Below, one piece after another: positions 7,479 to 10,329 of a stretch of DNA of 10,329 nt. Origin of the DNA: JBDSLU01 sp039916225. Lineage in GTDB: Bacteria > Acidobacteriota > Vicinamibacteria > Vicinamibacterales > Vicinamibacteraceae. The stretch is from NCBI GenBank assembly GCA_039916225.1, contig JBDSLU010000051.1, positions 1 to 10,329 of the forward strand, read 5' to 3'. Position 1 is the stretch's first letter; every line of letters begins with the position of its first letter. A model generated the notes under the pieces. It searched no databases, was not told the origin of the DNA, and saw only the letters and a list, made by a program, of their open reading frames with translations. The position numbers and the translations under genes are program-made.

Positions 7479-7515
7479 TGATTCGGGGCTCGAACCGACG
7501 CCCGGCTGACGAACC

Positions 7516-10128
7516 TCAGGGCACTGGCGTCCCCGGCCAGTTCGCACCGGCGGCGAACGGCTGGCCCGGCAGGCTCCAGTAGATCGCGCCCTCGACGACG
7601 AGGGCGTTGGTGGCCGTTCCGACTTCCGAGACCGAGACTGCGGAGCGCCCTTCTAGCGGAAAGGGCAAGGGCGGATCCCCGGCGAAGACCGTGCTGAGCG
7701 GGACGCTGGCCCGCGACTGCGCCGGCAGCGTCAGCACCTTCTGGTAGACCGCTTCCTGGCCGATCTCGGGCAGCAGCCGCACCCGGACCTGGACCGGAGA
7801 CGCCGTGACGTTGGAGATCAGGACGTAGGTCTCGGCTCCCCACGGGCCGCCGGTCTCGCCTTCCGCCAGGAGCCACGCACTGCTGGCCGCCGTCGCGCCG
7901 GCCGACACGTGGCCCTCGTAGTAGTCGAAGAAGCCGCCCGGCCAGTACATGGCGCGTTCCGCGACGACGCCCACGTTCGACGTGACCCGGGCACCGAACG
8001 ACGATCCCCCGATCCCCGGGACGTCGTCGACGTAGACACTGCGGCGGCTGTTGGCCGGCACCGCATAGGTCTGCGTCACTGCCCCGCCGATGTCCTTGAG
8101 GTATTCGACCTGGACCGTCGCGTCCTGCGCCGAAGGGTTGGCGAACAGCAGGTAGGTGTCGAAGAAGCTGCCCGCCGCACCCTCCGCGAAGTACCAGGTG
8201 GTCGAAGGCGCCGGCACCGCCGCCGCGGCGTGACCGACACCAAACACCTGGCTGCCGACGTTGCGATACATCGCCCGCTCGACGCTGATTGGCTGCGTCG
8301 CGGTGATCTCGGCCGAGACGTCGGTGGCCTCGAGCGATGGAATCTGGTTGACGTAGATGGTGGTGCGGCTCTGCGGGCCCAGCTGGTAGTTGCGCGTGAG
8401 CGGCGCACCGGACGGCAGCAGGAAGCGCACGGTGGCGGTGACCGCCGTCGTCTGCGGGTTCTGCAGCAGGTAGAACAGCTGGAAACCTTGGACGGTCGAG
8501 CCCTCGGCCAGGAACCACGCCGGCAGCGGACCCGGGGCAGCGCGCTCGGCATGGCTGCCATATGGCACGGCGCCGGCGGCGCCCCACGTCATCAGGCGAT
8601 CGACGGCGACCGGGAAGGTGCTTTCGACGACCGCCGAAAACGAGGCCGGATCCAGGCCGAGGGTGTGCGAGCCGATCGTGGCGCGCTCGTTGACGACCAC
8701 CGTCTGCGACACGCCCTCGCCACCCTCGCGTTCCAGCCGGACCAGGACGCCCTGCTGAATGCCTCCCGGGTTGGCGATCGCATAGCGCGTCGAGAAAAAG
8801 TCGGCCGAAGACGCGCCTTCGGCGAGGTATTTGGTGAACCGGCCGTTCGGGTGCGTGCCGCGCGCCAGCTCCTCGGCGTTCGATACGCCGTCGTTGTCGG
8901 GATCGCCGGCGGCGCCGTTGACGCCGGCCGCTCCTGTTCCGGGCGTCGACGAGAGGCCGAGGGCTGTCTCCCAGTGATCGTTCATCCCGTCAGCGTCCCG
9001 GTCGAGCAGCACAGCAAGCTCGGAGGCCACGACGTCGAAGGCCTGGCGCATCGGCACGAAGAACTGGATGGCATACGCCACCTTCGTGTCGGCCGCATCG
9101 AAGGACGGCGAGGTCAGCGCAGAGACGGACGAGCCGTAGGTATAGTCCATCAGGCCGAGGCCGTTCGCATACCGCCCGGACGGTGACGCCGTGCCTCCTG
9201 GCGAATTGAACGGCAGGCGCTGCACCTCGCCGCTCGGCACGTGCACCCGAAACGGCGAGCTGTAGGGTCCATTGAAGCCGTTCAGGAAACGACCATCGGC
9301 CGAGACGCTGGGATTGACCCCGAAGACCGCGCGCTCGGCTTGACCAGCAGGCAGCAGGTGGATGGTGCCGCCTCGCGACTCGATGTCGATCAGCTGGATG
9401 TCGTAGGCGAGGACGCTGCCGTCGCTCGACACCGACGGCTGCACGGCCGTCCATTGACCGAACCCCACGCTGCCCAGCGGCTGCGGTTCACTGATGCGCG
9501 TCAGGGTCGCCTGGGCGACATCGCGTTTCACGATCAACCCTCCGTACCCGACGGCGCCACCGTCGATGTTGTCGGCTCTGGTCGCGAAATAGACGGTGTT
9601 GCCGTCGGCGGTGACCGCCGGCCGCCTCGACGATCCATTCAGTGGTTCGCCGGCTGCGTTCTGGCTGACCAGGACGATGTCGCCCGTCGTCCGATCCCAG
9701 CGGAGCACTTCGTGGAACGCCAGCGGCGGCTGTCCGAACGAGAACAGCGACGACGCCGTGGAGGCAAAGAGCACGAACCGACCGTCCGGCGTGATCACCG
9801 GCGCGTCGCTGGCGCCATTCGCCTGGGTGGTGCCGCGCTGGCTGACGCGCACGGTCGATACCGCACCGGCTTCGTCGAGGACGCCATCCGCGTCGGTGTC
9901 GCGATCCCGGAGGAACACGTCGGCCACACCGTTGGTATCGCCGGCCACGAGATTCGAGGCGTCGGACAGGAAGGCCACGAAACGGCCGGTCCCCGACATG
10001 GCCGGCGATCCGCTCGAACCATTGGCCTCGGTTCCATCGGTGGCCACGCTGAGGCGGACGGGCTGTGCGGACGCGGTCACAGTCGCGACCAGCACCGCCG
10101 CGAAGGACGTCACCACGTGTTTGAACAT
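7516..10128 (-). CDS. Secreted multidomain protein: beta-propeller-like region, calcium loops, four DUF5719-type repeats
   Basis: An 870-residue exported protein. ATG 10128 is chosen over the upstream TTG (10155): an AGGAG lies 12 bases before the ATG, and it begins a clean signal peptide (Lys3, hydrophobic core, ASA cleavage near residue 21). Residues about 25-370 hold propeller-like TolB/PD40 blades with repeated P-x-x-S-x-D-G-R-x-x-x-F/Y phrases (SADGR 276-280, TPDGR 113-117). A DxDxDG-type loop is inserted at 75-85. A thrombospondin-type-3-like calcium linker follows (DRDADGMND 376-384; DPDNDGVSN 409-417). Four repeats of about 106 residues complete the protein. There is no C-terminal anchor, LPXTG or PEP-CTERM-like signal; it ends in TPVP. 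Function is unknown; an extracellular or surface binding role is inferred. It is a single gene convergent with the phosphatase operon. Confidence 0.87.
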   Translation of the reverse strand: MFKHVVTSFAAVLVATVTASAQPVRLSVATDGTEANGSSGSPAMSGTGRFVAFLSDASNLVAGDTNGVADVFLRDRDTDADGVLDEAGAVSTVRVSQRGTTQANGASDAPVITPDGRFVLFASTASSLFSFGQPPLAFHEVLRWDRTTGDIVLVSQNAAGEPLNGSSRRPAVTADGNTVYFATRADNIDGGAVGYGGLIVKRDVAQATLTRISEPQPLGSVGFGQWTAVQPSVSSDGSVLAYDIQLIDIESRGGTIHLLPAGQAERAVFGVNPSVSADGRFLNGFNGPYSSPFRVHVPSGEVQRLPFNSPGGTASPSGRYANGLGLMDYTYGSSVSALTSPSFDAADTKVAYAIQFFVPMRQAFDVVASELAVLLDRDADGMNDHWETALGLSSTPGTGAAGVNGAAGDPDNDGVSNAEELARGTHPNGRFTKYLAEGASSADFFSTRYAIANPGGIQQGVLVRLEREGGEGVSQTVVVNERATIGSHTLGLDPASFSAVVESTFPVAVDRLMTWGAAGAVPYGSHAERAAPGPLPAWFLAEGSTVQGFQLFYLLQNPQTTAVTATVRFLLPSGAPLTRNYQLGPQSRTTIYVNQIPSLEATDVSAEITATQPISVERAMYRNVGSQVFGVGHAAAAVPAPSTTWYFAEGAAGSFFDTYLLFANPSAQDATVQVEYLKDIGGAVTQTYAVPANSRRSVYVDDVPGIGGSSFGARVTSNVGVVAERAMYWPGGFFDYYEGHVSAGATAASSAWLLAEGETGGPWGAETYVLISNVTASPVQVRVRLLPEIGQEAVYQKVLTLPAQSRASVPLSTVFAGDPPLPFPLEGRSAVSVSEVGTATNALVVEGAIYWSLPGQPFAAGANWPGTPVP
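7573..8838 (-). repeat. Four tandem protein repeats (DUF5719-like) within the secreted protein
   Basis: The repeats cover residues about 431-515, 537-621, 645-730 and 751-852. Each starts with an aromatic or Leu plus (L/F)AEG (AEG at 436, 541, 648 and 755, so period 105-107). Each continues with Y-x-(L/I)-x-N, a V-x-V-x-(F/Y/L)-L strand, and a PxxSR-type turn (PQSR, PANSR, PAQSR). Three of them end in (V/A)E-(R/G)-A-(M/I)-Y. The first repeat is the most divergent, ending VDRLMTWG. Periodicity was counted directly from the translation; the DUF5719 name is from memory of the family. Confidence 0.75.
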
Positions 10129-10172
10129 GCGATTCCGCGGCTCCTGCGGGAGCAAAGAGAAGGGGGACCGCG

Positions 10173-10178
10173 ATTCTA
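10173..10178 (-). promoter_or_regulatory. Probable -10 box TAGAAT for the secreted protein gene
   Basis: TAGAAT on the minus strand matches 5 of 6 consensus positions and lies 44 bases before the ATG. This leaves a leader of about 38 bases that contains the AGGAG. No good -35 box is present at 16-18 bases, so activity may need an activator or another sigma factor. Confidence 0.4.
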
Positions 10179-10190
10179 CTGCACCGGTGG

Positions 10191-10196
10191 TACGCT
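10191..10196 (+). promoter_or_regulatory. Possible -10 box TACGCT for the ABC-F gene
   Basis: TACGCT (TAnnnT pattern) ends 12 bases before the ATG at 10209, which has no recognisable Shine-Dalgarno sequence. Transcription would start only about 5 bases before the ATG, giving a very short leader. The match is weak and the 80-base divergent gap is shared with the minus-strand promoter. Confidence 0.25.
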
Positions 10197-10208
10197 TACG
10201 GGCTCGCC

Positions 10209-10329
10209 ATGATCTCCTTCTCGCGCATCAACAAGCAGTACGGCCGGCAGGTCCTGTTCGTGGACGCCTCGTTCCAGCTCAACCCCGGCGACAAAGTCGG
10301 GCTGGTCGGCCCGAACGGAGCCGGTAAGA
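10209..10329 (+). CDS. ABC-F family ATPase, N-terminal fragment cut by the window edge
   Basis: Forty codons are visible, starting at ATG 10209. The protein begins MISFSRINKQYG and continues with the ABC-type A-loop Tyr (Tyr11), LFVDASFQLNPGDKVGLVG and a Walker A motif GPNGAGK at the edge. The VGLVGPNGAGK form and the absence of membrane segments or an N-terminal extension match ABC-F proteins (EttA/Uup/YbiT group). These carry two ATPase domains and act on the ribosome in translation control or antibiotic protection. The subgroup cannot be decided from 40 residues. It is divergently transcribed from the secreted protein gene. Confidence 0.85.
   Translation, partial: MISFSRINKQYGRQVLFVDASFQLNPGDKVGLVGPNGAGK

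Noticed and set aside
7486..7496. tRNA T-loop-like sequence on the minus strand (GGTTCGAGCCC)
   Set aside because: It resembles a tRNA B-box, but the 5-bp T stem does not pair (two mismatches), and the sequence 5' of it is the coding end of the secreted protein gene. A whole tRNA cannot fit, and there is no matching integrase or direct repeat to argue for an attachment site.
10128..10155. TTG start of the secreted protein nine codons upstream
   Set aside because: No Shine-Dalgarno sequence precedes it, it would place charged and polar residues before the signal peptide, and it would overlap the AGGAG that serves the ATG at 10128.

Overview
The window is uniformly GC-rich, with long antisense open frames shadowing most genes. 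It encodes several families typical of Acidobacteriota, especially Vicinamibacteria-like soil lineages: a Ser/Thr kinase fused to a TolB-like domain and TPRs, a secreted protein with four DUF5719-type repeats, and a PaaI-like thioesterase. This taxonomic guess is inference from gene content; no rRNA or marker gene is present.

Layout, left to right. (1) Minus strand, 1-3345: an ArsR-type repressor gene overlaps a soluble Ser/Thr protein kinase gene by ATGA. After 60 bases comes a secreted YceI-family protein that runs off the left edge. A good sigma70-like promoter with a 10-bp perfect palindrome beside its -10 box precedes arsR, so the unit is probably autorepressed. (2) 3346-3731: a divergent intergenic region. 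Beyond the arsR promoter it contains several hairpins whose G-U pairs favour a plus-strand RNA, plus a 16-bp perfect palindrome. No known RNA family was recognised. (3) Plus strand, 3732-7405: a tight run of a GAF-SpoIIE/PP2C phosphatase, a stand-alone receiver protein, a hotdog-fold thioesterase and a TIGR00300 (LOR/SDH-type, ornithine-cyclodeaminase-like) enzyme. The last gene has a TACAAT box 7 bases before its GTG, so it may also be transcribed as a leaderless message. (4) 7406-7515: a convergent spacer with two GC-rich hairpins. (5) Minus strand, 7516-10128: a secreted 870-residue protein with an N-terminal beta-propeller-like region, calcium-binding loops and four C-terminal repeats. (6) Plus strand, 10209 to the right edge: the N-terminus of an ABC-F ATPase.

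The main theme is protein-phosphorylation signalling. A Ser/Thr kinase under a probable DNA-binding repressor is divergent from a PP2C-type Ser phosphatase with its own receiver protein, and the two share one structured intergenic region. No anti-sigma kinase or STAS antagonist gene lies in the window, so the phosphatase's substrate is unknown. The thioesterase and the TIGR00300 enzyme are metabolic and need not belong to the signalling pathway. I see no CRISPR array, insertion sequence, complete tRNA or rRNA, or defence system.
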